NCBI RefSeq assembly: GCF_010093535.1
Contig: NW_022985247.1
Span: 1 to 64,000, forward strand
Source of the DNA: Lindgomyces ingoldianus
Lineage: Eukaryota; Ascomycota; Dothideomycetes; Pleosporales; Lindgomycetaceae
Reading direction: 5' to 3'
Length of the DNA: 64,000 nt
The notes under the pieces are model-generated. The model worked only from the letters and a program-made list of their open reading frames with translations, was not told where the DNA came from and ran no database searches. Position numbers and translations under genes: made by a program. Every line of letters begins with the position of its first letter. The first letter of the stretch is position 1. This document shows positions 43,996 to 56,099 of this stretch, piece after piece.

Positions 43996-44841
43996 CTATT
44001 CTGCCCTCCAACTCTCCAACTCATCCACAACCCACGCGTAATGTTCATACGTAACCAAGGTCCCCAACTCCACATTCTCTGGCTCAAATGCCGCTACGCA
44101 TGGAACCATCAAATCCCCCAATCTCACCACTCTCGTCCACTCCCCATCCACCACCTTCCCTTCCCCATCTTTCGTCTCTACAAACTCCCACCGCTCAACC
44201 GTAACCTCTTCCCCTCTCTTCAACATCCCTTGCACATATTGCCCGAGCCGAACAACCATCCCTCTCACCCCATACGCCGGCTCATCAAGTTTCATCACCA
44301 TCGCCCATTTCACCGTCTCGGGGTAGGTAGCCAAAACCGGTAAATCCTTCCACATTTCCTCGTAGTTCTGGAGGGAGTTCGTGGGCAGGTTATACATGGT
44401 TCCAAATTCGAGTGTTAGAGTTGGGGATACGGGATACATATCCCCTTCATCAAGAGGGATCTCAGGACTTCCGATGGGGTAGTGGTTGTCGAGCCAATGG
44501 TGCCAGGTTGAATGCTTGACGCCGTCAGATTCGCGGCTAGATATCAGCCGGCTGGCAGATGTGCCGGCAAAGGCCCAGTCGAGGCGGTAGGTTGGGCCGC
44601 CGCGGGTTGGGAGTGGTTCGTTGTCGGTGGGTGTGAGGGGTTTGAGAATGCGAATGTCGAGATAGGTGGAGCGGGGAGTTGTAAGAACGAGGGTAGAGGT
44701 TGGCTCTGAGGGTAAGGGGATGTTGAGGGGGTTGGTAATGTGGAGGGAGGGGGTGTAGGGGATTGGGGTGTCTTGGGGGAGGGGGTGCGGGAGGAAGGCG
44801 ATATAGGTGCGGATAGAGATTGAGGCGCTGTTGGAGGCCAT
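43996..44841 (-). CDS. HRI1: HRI1 family protein
   Basis: Intronless, 281 residues from Met at 44,841 (MASNSASISIRTYIAF); the frame stays open upstream to 44,940, but those residues look like translated leader. Family features I recognise: the N-terminal STYLDIRILKP strand with LDWAFAGTS, the HWLDNHY segment, EEGDM-like LDEGDMYPVSPTLTLEFG, YEEMWKDL, then GMVVRLGQYVQGML and ERWEF near the C-terminus, followed by LMVPC. In yeast Hri1 binds the casein kinase Hrr25; the biochemical role is unclear. Length is somewhat above yeast Hri1 (about 244). It is the last gene before the right-hand transposon block and shows no RIP-type stops. The assignment is from remembered family motifs. Confidence 0.82.
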   Translation of the reverse strand: MASNSASISIRTYIAFLPHPLPQDTPIPYTPSLHITNPLNIPLPSEPTSTLVLTTPRSTYLDIRILKPLTPTDNEPLPTRGGPTYRLDWAFAGTSASRLISSRESDGVKHSTWHHWLDNHYPIGSPEIPLDEGDMYPVSPTLTLEFGTMYNLPTNSLQNYEEMWKDLPVLATYPETVKWAMVMKLDEPAYGVRGMVVRLGQYVQGMLKRGEEVTVERWEFVETKDGEGKVVDGEWTRVVRLGDLMVPCVAAFEPENVELGTLVTYEHYAWVVDELESWRAE

Positions 44842-45214
44842 GATGTTTGGTTGGTGAATTGAATTTAGCGGGTTTGAGAGGATGAACACACAAAAGGCAT
44901 GAAATACAGTAGTAGGTGAAGTGAAAGTTACTCGAAACAAAGTTTAACGTTCCATGCTAAACAGAAGGAATCATATCCAGTGGGCTTGTTGCTTGTTTCT
45001 AGTCGGGATCAAGAATCGCAAGAGAGGGCATGAAATCCAGGCAATTCAGTTGCTGTAAAGAAATGAAAGCGGAATAGTAGGAAGAACAGAAATATTGCGA
45101 GAACACTTAGGTTGCCATATTCTCTGAATTCTTGGCAATGCCAATTGCAGCCATTTGCAAAACAGTATTTACACTTAGCCCGAGCGGGCTCGGCAGAACC
45201 TCAGTTAACCCTAC
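44842..45214. promoter_or_regulatory. HRI1 upstream region and edge of gene island
   Basis: Normal base composition up to about 45,210 (last GC-rich piece CCCGAGCGGGCTCGG, an inverted repeat, at about 45,179-45,193), then abrupt AT-richness. It must contain the HRI1 promoter; no element can be named. Confidence 0.45.
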
Positions 45215-45329
45215 TACTAAAATTAGTACTACATGCTTAACAGGGTATTCTCTATTATTTAATAATAATTAATTAAAGCGCTAGTTATAGTTTTTCTTAA
45301 ATTCTTATAACGTATTTTTGTCACAGTTA

Positions 45330-45588
45330 TGTTACAGCTATCCAACCCTGAGTACCCTAAGGGCTTGGCACGGGGTATATAGGCTCCTGGGCCTCCGTAC
45401 CTCCGCCTCTATGTTACGACTACTGGTTGGGCCAGAGGAAGGACGGACGGAGGCTGGTGAGGGCCGGCCCGCGGAGGTCGCATCACGTGACGCTCCAGGA
45501 CAGGTATAGTGCAATCGCAAGGCTTGGCGGATGGTCGCATGCCAAGCCTGCGATCACCTGGTGAAACCCGCGATCAGTTGTGGTCACA
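45330..45588. repeat. Candidate solo LTR (259 bp) at right edge of gene island
   Basis: GC-rich, unmutated patch in AT-rich surroundings. It starts TGTTACAGCT and ends GGTCACA, with near-identical 5-bp flanks AGTTA (45,325-45,329) and GGTTA (45,589-45,593); the difference is one G-A transition. No second copy in the window. A TATATAGG motif lies near 45,377. The 60-63-codon frames on both strands are probably chance. Confidence 0.4.
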
Positions 45589-45933
45589 GGTTATCTCAGC
45601 AAGCTTAGACGGTCGAGGGCTTTGATTAGCGCCACACTATACTTCTTAAAGTAAAGCTGTTTTTTTTATAGTCTACTAAGTTTTTTCTAAACTAATTAGA
45701 AGCTATAATTTTCTTAAAGCTTCTTCTATCTAAAAGACTTTAGTGTGCTTATGTAAGTGTAACACTTTTAATTTTTTTAACTAACATACTTTACAGGCGA
45801 GTTGCTTACACACCTAAGTTGCTTACTTTTACTAAGACTCTACTAAACTACTTTTTTTACACTAATGCATTCCTAACAACACTACTTAGACATGCTAAAA
45901 GAATGTTAGATACAGCTTACACTCTAAGCTTTT

Positions 45934-46306
45934 TGTAAAAAACAGGGTATACACTTCGCAATTAAGAGGTGTATTAACCAACAAGGGCGTGACTGTGACA
46001 TAGGAGTACAATTAATACCCGCCTAATTCCTAAGGCAATCCTCTGCTATCTAAAAAGGGCTTCTACAACTAGCTATATACTTCTCTAGAGAGCCAGGCAC
46101 GGCAGCGCTGGTAGCGACAGATCTAGTATGCTGTAGGTCTAGTTTAAAGTATTACCTGTCTAAGATGCCTAGCTTTTTAGGTAAGGTAGGCATTGTCTAG
46201 GAAGTGTAGGGTTAACAGCACAGTTTAGAAGTTGTCTAGGACTGCCTAGTGCAGTCTAGGCTAGTCTATAACAGCCTAGGAAACACCTAGATAGCTAGTT
46301 ATTATA
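45934..46306 (-). repeat. Left (3') LTR of gypsy H
   Basis: 373 bp. The outer part keeps CAGGGTATACACTTCGCAAT and GGGCGTGACTGTGAC, whereas the inner end reads TAGATAGCTAGTTATTATA where the other LTR has TGGATAGCCGGTCGTTACA. Confidence 0.92.
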
Positions 46307-49300
46307 AAGCCCTATTTTTTTTAAGGCGTAACTTTGCGCTTAAATCTAAGCCCTTTTTTAAAGTTTAGAAGTTATGTAATTTTATGTTACTCTAATTTTA
46401 ATTTAAGGGGTTAAATACTTTTTACTAAGCTAAATTTTTTATTACACTTACACTTTACTCTATGCTTCTAGGATGTATTTTAGAGAGATTTTCTGCAGAA
46501 GCCCTTAGGCCTTCTTAGAGGTTCCTAGGGTGTTCTAGGGCCCCTCTAGGCTAGAGGACCCTATATAAAGCTCTGTCTGTCCTAGAGAGTTTCTATTCTA
46601 ACTACTTTTAGATTCTTCCTTAGCTAGCTACCCTAGCTAGCTATCCTCTATCTTATTTTTAAGGCCTTTAGTCTTGTCTATCTTAATCTAGGCCCCTCTA
46701 GGCCCTCTAAGCCTTATTTTACATATTTTACTACTAATAATGTCTTTCTTAGCTAGTAAGTAGTTAGATAGGATTACTTTAGCTATAAATAAAGCCCTAG
46801 CTACTATTAATCCTTACTTAACTTACCTTAATAAGATTATAGGCAGAATTATAGCGCATAAGCTAGGTGTAATTCTACTATGCTATTTCCTTATTAAGAA
46901 GGATTGCAACGTCTAAACTTATAATACTTACATTTATTAAGGCTTATTAAAGCCTAAGCGCACTAATAACCTTTTAAAGTGTAATAGCTACTATAAAGGT
47001 AGCAGAGACTGCTATTAAGTAGGTTATCTTAGGGCTGTTTATAGCTGTCTAGAGGTTTTTAGGGTAGTTCTTAGTTCTTTTTACTAATTTTTAGGTTATA
47101 GTGCCTAGAAAACTATTACCTAGTAATTATAACTATTATAAGCACTATTCTTAGTAGTTTTTTTTAGCTTAAGACCTAAATTAACTTTAGCAACACTTAA
47201 AAGTACTTACTAAACATTATTAAGAGTCTTTATAAAAAAGTTAATAAAGTTATTATTTATTTTAATAAGTTTATAATTTTTAGCTACTTTTTAAAATTTT
47301 CTAAGTTTCTCTAAAGGTCTTTAGAGCTTTCTAGGGGTTTCTAGACTAATTCTTGCTAGGCTTGTTTATAGTAAAATAGCTAGTAACACTCTAACTTTTT
47401 TTTATGTTAGTAAGAAAGTGTTTAGGGACTTAAGTATTATTAGTCTTAGCAAAGTAAAAAAAAAAGTATTAGTAAAGTAAAAAAAAAATAAGTAATAATA
47501 ACAGCTTAAAACCTCTTTTTTTAGTCTTTAAGTGTGTCTATACTATATATTCTCTAACTTATACCTATCTAGGCTCTTCTAGAGCAGTCTAACTTTGTCT
47601 AGAGTACTTAGCTTTTTACTACTAATTTTAGTGTTTTTTAGGCTTAGGTCTTTTTCTTTACTAAGAAATTTTATAAAAGTAAGTAAAGCATATAAAAAAC
47701 TAACTTTACTTATAATTTTAACACTTTTAACTCTAAGTAAAACATTTTTTAGAATAAAGTAAGTTATTTACTTTTATTTTTAGTTTTCTTAGCATTTTTT
47801 TTTATATTAGTCTAGCAGATCTAGAGGTCTCTAAGCCTGTCTAGGCTTTTTAAAATAAGTTTTGCCTTTTCTAGGTTTCTACTTACTATTCTTTTCTTTT
47901 TTAGAATAGTTTAGTCTATTTTTACATAGTAGTAGCTTTTTTAAAAATAGTTATAGCACTTTATACTTTTTTTATATTTTTTTTAGTAGCTTACTTCTCT
48001 TTTAAGTTTTTCTAGTAAAGTTTAGGCTTTATAGTGCATTTATTTTTTTAGAGGTATTTAGGCTAGTCTAGAGGTAATCTAGACTAATCTAGTAGTATTT
48101 AAAAATAAGAATAGTAAAAAATAGGCTAAGTTTTTAAAGTTTATAGTGCTTAAAAGTTTTTTTTTTAAATATTTTAAGCTTTTATAAAGTTGTCTAGTCT
48201 AAGTTTATTTTTTTTAGTCTAGTCTTTTTTAGCCTAATTTAGCCTTTTTTTTTTCTTTTTATTCTTTTTTATACTAGTAGTTTTACTTATCTCTAGAATT
48301 TATTTATAGCCTTTTTAAATATATTTTTTACTAAAAGTAGTTAGTTATCTTTCTTTCTAAACTTTTTTTTAGTGTACTCTGTATAGCTATATTCCCTTAT
48401 GCAGCTCTTAGTCTATAATGTAGTCTATGTTCTATATATTTATTCTTACTTAAGGTATTACTGCCTTAGCTAGGGGTTGTTTATAAGGTAATAAGTAACT
48501 TAAAGGTGCTAGCTTAAAAAGGCTAACATAGAATACTAGGTAGATTTAAAAGCTAGCTAGTAAGTCTAAGCAGTAAAATTAAGTTTTATATATAGTAAAA
48601 ACTTTTTAAAGGCTTATATATTTATTATCTAGCTTCTTTTTTAGCTAAAAAGTAGTAATATTTTTAGTGCTAAAGTATACCTAGTTTCTTACTAAGTATA
48701 TTTTATATTTATATGTTTTATTATGCTATTACTTTTAGTACTTTTATGCTATTTTAAGGTGTTTAGCTAGCTTTTACCTAGTCTAGGCTAGTTTATTACT
48801 ATTTTAAAGTGCTTATAAAGAAATACTAGCTTTTTTTACTTATTTTAGCATATCTATAGACAGCAGATCCTTTTTATAGACAGCTTAGAATAGTAATATC
48901 TCTATAAAGCTATAAACAGTATTGTTATAAGTATATTCTGTATTAGAGAGAATCTTTACCTAGTTATTCTACTTATAGTTGTAGTATATTTAAAGATACT
49001 ACTTTAATGTTTAGTTTTAGCGCTTAGTCTAGCTATTAGTTTATAAGTAAAAGGTAGTAGAGAAAAGTCTTTTTATTTTTAAGTAAGCTATAAACATCTT
49101 TTAATAAATAAACATAAATAAGGCCCTCTAGTCTATTATAATAAAAAAAAGGGGGCTATAAAGTCTTAAAATTTCCTGCCTAAAGGTCTTAGCTAAAGCT
49201 GCTGCTTTTAAAGTGCCCTTACTAAAAATATAGTAGGTTATTTTAAAAAAATAATTAATTATAACTAAAATACTATTATAGCTTCTTTTATTTAACTAGC

Positions 49301-52300
49301 TAGGTAGTAGCTCTGTAATAAAATTTATAAAGATATCCTCCTAGATCCTAGAGAGGACTAGAAGGGGCTAGAGTTCCCTATACAGGGCATGTTAAGGGGA
49401 TTTCGCGCGTTAGTAGGCCTAGCATGTGCTAAGGTAGTCTTTAGTGTATTACTACATACCTAGCTAATAAAAGTCCCTTTGTACCTAATAAAAGGTTTTG
49501 CTAAATCTAAAATAGCCTACTAAGAAATAGTTATAGTAGGCCTAAAAAGCTTAAATTTTTACTTTTCTAGGTATATAAGTCTTTTTTTTATAAGTAAAAA
49601 GTCTTTTTTTTTTTCTAACTACTTGCTTACTTAGTCTAGTTAGTTTTTTACATCTTTTTTTAGGCCTTTTTTACGCCTTTAGTGTGCAGATTTTTTTTAA
49701 GCTTTTTTATAATTACTTTTATTAAAAAGCTTTTTAGGCTTTAGGTTTTATCTACTATTCTAGCAGTACTTAAAGCTTTTATTTTAGTTACTTAAGTAAC
49801 AGCTGCTATTTTTAGCTATCTTAGGCCTTTCTAGAGTAATCTTGCCCTGTCTAGCTCTAGTTTACGCTGTAGATTATAAAGTGCCTACTTTTATAATTCT
49901 AAGCTGTCTTTATTATTACTTTCTTTACCTTTTTTATAATTAGGCCTTCTTAAGGGCTTATTAGTAGAGTTAGTTTTACCTAGTTAATAATAAATTTAAA
50001 AGTTAAAAGTAGCTACTTACTTTACTTACTAAGCCTACTTTTTAGTTAGGGTCTTAGTAGTTATAAACTTTTAAAAGTTAGCATAGTTTATTAAAAGTTT
50101 TATTATATAAGCAGCCTTTTTTAGATAGTAGTGCTAGTGTTTAAAGCCTTCTACTATAGTAAGTAGCTTACTATTATAGGTGTTGTAGTTACATTCTACT
50201 GCTGTTATTTTACGCAAGAAAAAGGCTATAGAGTGCTACTAGTCCTTTTCTACCCTATCTAGCCTAGGCTAGCTTAAAATTCCTAAGATTATATATTCTA
50301 AAGCATTAGTTTTAACCTAGTAGTGTAGGTTAAAATTAAAATGTACTAGTAGTAGTTTTTTAGTAAATCTACTTTTTAGTTTATTAAAAGTAGACACTGC
50401 TTAAAGACTTAGCGCTAAAAAAATAGACTTTTTTTTATGTTACTAATAGCCTTTTTTAGCTAAACTTTAGGGTTATTAAGTAAGCTAGTGTAAAAAAGTA
50501 GTAATCTATAAGAATTTTTTTATAAAGTATTAGTAGTAGTTAGTAAACTCTAAAAAGATCTAAATCTCTCTTATAGTTTTAAGAATTAGCTACCCCTAGA
50601 TAGCTTTAACTTAGTCCTTCTTTATCTAGACCTCTTTTAGAGTAATAATAAAGCTTAGGTACTCTACTTTATCTATATAAAATTTATATTTTAAAAGCTT
50701 AGCATATAGCTTATACTAAAAAAGCTTAGATAAGACTAAGTAAATATGCTTTTTATGCTTAACTTTATTTTAAAAGTAAATAAGTATATTATCTAAGTAG
50801 ATAATATAATATATGTTAAAAAAGTTTAATAGCATAAAGTTAATATAACTCTAGAAAACTACTAAGGTGTTTATAAGTCTAAAGGGCATTATAGTGTATT
50901 TAAAATAGCTATAGTAGGTCTAAAAAGTAGTTTTTTACTTATCCCTCTTCTTAATCTAAATATAGTAGTAAGTGTTACACAGGTCTAGTTTAAAGTAGAT
51001 TTTAGTGTAGCTTAATTAATTTAAAGATTCTTTAATTAATAAAAGAAAGTATTAGTTTTTTACTATAATAGCATTAAAGCTTTAGTAGTTTATATAAAGT
51101 TAAAGTGTCTTATTTTTTTTTTGTAAATAAAATAGGGGCTTTTGCTTTTAATATTAAGTAGTGTATCTATCTTTATTTTAGGTTTGTCTAGATATACTTT
51201 TATAAGACTTTTACCTTAGTAGTAAAGAGACTATAAAGAGGGCTATATAAAAGTTTTTTTTTTTTATTTAAGTTAATTATAAGCTTATGTAGGCTATAGT
51301 TAGGCAAAAGAAAAGTGTTATATTTTAAAAATACTTTTTAAAACTTCTTAAAGTATACTAACAGCAGCCTAGGCTTCTCTAAGGTTAGTTAGAATGTGTA
51401 AGTAATTACTATTATAAACATGTTATTATTAAAGTTTATTAGTACTTTTATAAATGCTTTTAAGCTGTCTAGACTAATCTTCTTATAAGGTTAGTAGTGT
51501 TCTTAGAAATAAACTATTTTACACATAAAGTTAGAAGTTAGGTTTTATTCTTCTAGCTAAGGCATGCTTAATATTATACTATAACTAAAGATTTTTATTA
51601 TAAAGAAGGTAAATTTACTTACTTAAGACTACTTTTTACTATTTTTAATATAGTAAAAGATATTAGCTTTTTTTATAACCTTTAATAGCTATTCTTTTAG
51701 GGATATAAAGAAGCCTAAGTTTACTAAGTTAACTACTACACCTACTTATTTAGTAAGGTTTTAATCTAGAAAGTTTACTTTTGCCCTAAAGTTTATTATA
51801 GCTTAGTAGTAGTAAGAGAAGGTTAGACTTTTAATAGCTTTTAAAAAAAATATAAGTGTTACTTTTATAGCACTAGGCTTAGCTTTTTAAGTACTTACTG
51901 CTACTACTTTTTACCTCTTTAAGTATTCTACCTAGCCTATAAGACGCAGGGGGGGGCGTTCTAGAGCGCAGCTTTTTCTGCTAGGTTATTCTTTTTAAGA
52001 GGGCAGTTTTTTTGCATGTAGCCTTACTTATAATAGTTATAGTAGCCTCCTTTTTTTTAGTTTTTAGCCTTTTATGCCCTTTTAGTTTTTAACTTTTAGG
52101 GCTTAGTAGCTATAAAGTTATAAAGCTTTATATTATTTTTTTAGTGTTAGTTACTTTAGAGTTTTTTATAACTTGCTTAGCTTTCTAAGAGGTGTTTTGC
52201 TTTTTTTAGAGGCCTTTTACTACCTCTATAGTTCCTTTCTGCCTAGAGGACTTACTAGTGCTAGTTAGCCTTTATCTTTAATTTAAAAAGACTACTTTAC

Positions 52301-53227
52301 ACTCTTAGTTAGAAGTTTAGCTTATACTGCACTTTTCTATCTAAAGTAAAGAAAAAGTTATGTATTAAGTTCTAATTTAAGTTATTTAAGGCTTTAATAA
52401 AGTTAATATCTTCTTACTAAGTTTTAAAATAGTTAAGAAGTTTAGTAAAAGTTTAATTTTTTTAATTTATGTTTTTAATTTTTTACTTAGCTAAATTTTT
52501 TTTTTTTTAGGCATATTTAAAAAAGCTTAACAGCGTTTCCTTTATAAAGCCCTAGTATAATTAGGTTAAGTAGTTAACTATAAGGATTACACATACTACC
52601 CTATTCTAACAGTTGCAGGGGTCCTCCTCTAGGTAGCGCTAGCAGAACTCTACCTATAATGCTGCATTTAAGAAGACTAAAAAGTTTTAGATATATTTTT
52701 TATAGCCTTTAATATATGCTTATAGTTACTTATAGAACTTTTTTTTAAACTTTAGAGGTTAGTTAGGCTTAGGCAACTATAGCCTAAAAGAGGTGCCCAC
52801 AGGAGCAGCTGTCCTAGGTGGGAACAATAAGGGTTAGCTAGTGGCTGTCTATAGGGGGGCTGCTAGCCCTAGCTCTATAGGGGTTAGGTTATTATAGAGA
52901 GAGTTATAAGGCTTTTAAAAAAATTATAATATTTTTTTTAATTAGTCTTTTTAAAGTTATTTTAGTTTTTTTTTTTTTTTACTTTTTTTTTAGTTCTTTT
53001 TATTAGATCTTAGTATTTAGTTAAGTAATGTTACTTTTTATAATCTTCTCTAAAAGTGTCTTAGCCTAGGTAAAGAGGTCTAGGGGTAGTAGTCTTTAGA
53101 GGGGTTACACAGATGTCTTTTCTTTGTTAGGTAGTCTGTCTATAGAGGGAGTCTATAAGTCTTGTACAACGCTAGCTTAAGTAGCAATAGTTATGCTAGG
53201 TATTATTAAGTAAGTAAAGAATTATAT
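46307..53227 (-). pseudogene. Degraded gag-pol of gypsy H
   Basis: Only fragments can be read on the minus strand, chiefly RT around 50,700-51,150 (F-M-L-L-N-F-F then the YLDN motif) with RNase H/integrase-type sequence to the left and gag to the right. Long T/A runs and stops throughout. No host gene is seen in these 6.9 kb. A GC-richer patch at about 52,770-52,870 is less mutated. Confidence 0.68.
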
Positions 53228-53600
53228 TATAAAAAATAAAGTATACACTTTATAATTAAAAGGTGTATTAACTAACAAAGGCGTAACTATAACATAAAAG
53301 TATAATTAATACTTACTTAATTCTTAAGGCAATTTTTTACTATCTAAAAAGGGCTTCTACAACTAGCTATATACTTCTCTAGAGAGCCAGGCACGGCAGC
53401 GCTGGTAGCGACAGATCTAGTATGCTGTAGGTCCAGTTTAAAGTATTACCTGTCTAGGATGCCCGGCTTTTTAGGCGAGGTAGGCATTGTCTAGGAAGTG
53501 CAGGGTTAACAGCACAGTTTAGGAGTTGTCTGGGACTGCCTAGTGCAGTCTAGGCCAGTCTACGACAGCCTAGGAAACACCTGGATAGCCGGTCGTTACA
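53228..53600 (-). repeat. Right (5') LTR of gypsy H
   Basis: 373 bp, matching 45,934-46,306. Its inner (left) 110 bases are strongly RIP-shifted, while the outer 200 bases are GC-rich and nearly unmutated. It contains the shared GC-rich core CCAGGCACGGCAGCGCTGG, also unmutated in the other copy. Confidence 0.92.
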
Positions 53601-53669
53601 CTTTTAAATAAAACATAAAACTTTTAAAGAAACATGCTACAGCTATATATAAAGTTTCTTAAAAGATAA

Positions 53670-53866
53670 TGTCGCGTATACTAAGAGCCTTGGCTAGGGC
53701 TTAGAGCCTAGGACTAGGGCTTAGAGCCTAGGACGCAGCTTAGGATCTAGAGATATTATGTTCTAAAGCTTAGTGTATATAAGAAGAGCCTTTAGCTCTC
53801 TTAGATAGCAGAGTTACTTTATCTAATCTTCTAAACAGCTACTGCTAGGCTATTTTATTCTTTACA
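53670..53866 (+). repeat. copia LTR (family G), 5' LTR of a split copia element
   Basis: 197 bp TGTCGCGTATACTAAGAGCC...TTCTTTACA, matching 14,362-14,538 with an extra 20-bp tandem copy (AGGGCTTAGAGCCTAGGAC type). Copia gag-pol remnants follow directly, so it acts as a 5' LTR. It interrupts pogo copy B7. Confidence 0.78.
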
Positions 53867-55729
53867 GTTATAGGCGTAGCGCTTTAAAAACCTAGGATAA
53901 TTTTTTTTATATAACTATAGCGCTAGCAAAAGCTGTTTAAAAGCTTTATTTTTTATTTTTATTAATTCTTATTACTTTTAAAGCCTATGTTATAGCTAAT
54001 TAAGATGCTCCTCTTCTAACAGGAGTGTACTAGCTTAAGGACTACGCAAGCTAGCCTCTCTAGTTTATCTAGCTCTAGTTCTATACTCTTAGTAAAAACC
54101 TATAGGATATAATTAATTTAGATAGACTAAACGCTCTAAATCCTATAGACAGCGCTCTAAAGATGCCTATACTTAAAGTAATTACTACTAAAAACCTTTT
54201 AAAAAAAGCTAATATATAGTACTAAACTAATATTACTAAGTACTAAGCTTAATTAAGTAACTAGGCTTTTTATACAACATGTCTTTAGATAATTTAAAAC
54301 TAAGTTAATATAACTATTACACTAAAGCTTTTAAAACTTATAATAATATAGCTTATATTAAAAAACTAATCTACTTTATAAGCACTTATATAAGCTTTAA
54401 AATAAAAGCTAGCACTAATAAATATAAGCATAAAAATTTTTATATAAGTAAAGTATAAAGCTTACTTTACTAAAGTAAAGCATAGCACTATAACTTTAAA
54501 AGCTTAGTACTAGTAGTAGCACTTTTTATATACTAAAGTAAAGACCTATAACATTTTTAACATAGAAGGCTAGCTAGCTGCATAAGACTTTCTAGACACT
54601 TTAGCTTTAAAGCTTGCACTAGACTAGGCGCACTTTATACACTAGAAAGTTATAAAAGCTAGTACACTTAGTAAAAAACTTTTAATAATTTATAAAATTA
54701 GTAAAAATTTTTTAATAATACTTTAAAAGCACTTCTTACATGTAAGTAACTAAGGCATAAGTATATTTATAACACTTAGTAGATAATTAAATAATAATTT
54801 AGCCTAATTTATTTTAGCCTAATTAGGCTACTTATGCTTATATAGAGCTTTAGAGTAATTCTTTTATTTACAAAAAGTAGTAAACTATAAAGACTTTATA
54901 TTAATAGTTACTAAAAAGCTAAAAAAATCTTAGTAAAACTACACACTAAAAGATTTTTAAAAAGCTTAAGTAAGCATAGTACAAAAAAGTAAAAGCTATA
55001 CTTTTTAAAAAAGGCTGTATAATTTTAGATAAAGCCTTTTTTACTTTAAAAGCTATTAAAGAATTAAATAAGCTAGTATTTCTAAAAAGTATTATTACTA
55101 CACTTATTAACTTAGCGCTTTTAGTAAAACTAGAAATATATATAACTATAAATTTTAATACTTACCTACTTTTTATAAGTATAATTTTAGATAATAAAAG
55201 TACTAACGTATTCCACCACTGAACCCGACAAAATCTCTTAGCATTGCGAACACCACGTACAAGACGCAATGTCTAAACAACACAAGACTATACTAACTTA
55301 GCAAGAAGGCAGAATTATTCTTGCGCTTTAGGCCTACTGCTTACGCTAATTTAAACGCGTATAACAAGCTGTAGTAGCTTTTAACGTGCCTTATTAGCAG
55401 CTTACTGCTTAGCTTAACAGAATTACATTTTAACCTACTATATAACTAAATTACTAGAAACTTACTGCAACTAAAAAGTAGATAATTATACAATATATTC
55501 TTAACCTTAATTTACAAGGATTCGCGCTCTAGCTGTGTAAGGTAGTAGATATAGCAAATAAACTATTAGCTGCGCGTAGTAAGACACTAGTAGGGATAAA
55601 CTAGCCTATGTAGTTTATGTCTTGTATAGAAGAGCTTAAGATAGCGTTTAATTAAGTAAAGGACTACTAAAGAATACTCTAAGAAGACCTAGAGTTAATT
55701 ATAAAGTAGTTTAAGCTTATCTAAGACAT

Positions 55730-56047
55730 TGTCACGGTATCCTCCCCGGATCCCAGACATAACCGTATTAGACGCGTACTGGAGTATTATTAGTGCACGT
55801 CTGACATAAACATAACATAACACAGACATAAACTTAAGCATAAACTGCCTTAACACTAACTAAACCTAGAACAGGCTTAATTTATACCTAAAGCGCTTAG
55901 ACTTTTAAGCTAAGTATTTAATTACTAATTTCCTTCTAAACCTTTTTATTCCTTACATAATGTCTTGTACCTACTATAATACCTTATGTAGTAATTAAAC
56001 TAGACCTCTGTAAAGCTCTATAACCTTACTTATGCATAATTATAACA
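55730..56047 (+). repeat. 5' LTR of chromovirus D
   Basis: 318 bp. Outer end unmutated (TGTCACGGTATCCTCCCCGG); inner end RIP-shifted (TAATTATAACA for CAATCGTGACA). Confidence 0.93.
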
Positions 56048-56099
56048 TTACGTTATATTAAAACTCTAGCTAAGAATAGCCTCTAAATTTAATCTAATA

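Larger units (their letters stand above)
45934..53600 (-). mobile_element. Full-length Ty3/gypsy retrotransposon H, minus strand, TSD CTTTT
   Basis: LTRs of 373 bp each (45,934-46,306 and 53,228-53,600), flanked by CTTTT (45,929-45,933; 53,601-53,605). On the minus strand the RT motif reads Y-L-D-N-I-L-I-Y near 50,775-50,810, so the 5' LTR is at the right. A purine-rich AAAAAAAATAGGG on the minus strand lies just inside the left LTR. The interior is 6.9 kb, very AT-rich and without intact frames. LTR ends facing outward are intact; inward-facing ends are RIP-mutated. Confidence 0.92.
45784..53669 (+). mobile_element. pogo family B copy (B7), N-terminal end, split by gypsy H
   Basis: TIR ACATACTTTACAGGCGAGTT (the CG of ACGTAC changed by RIP) starts at 45,784 after TA. 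The B sequence runs to 45,933, is interrupted by gypsy H, and resumes at 53,601-53,669 in register with copy B3 (compare about 16,845-16,912). It then stops at a copia LTR. Only about 220 bases of B remain. Confidence 0.75.
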
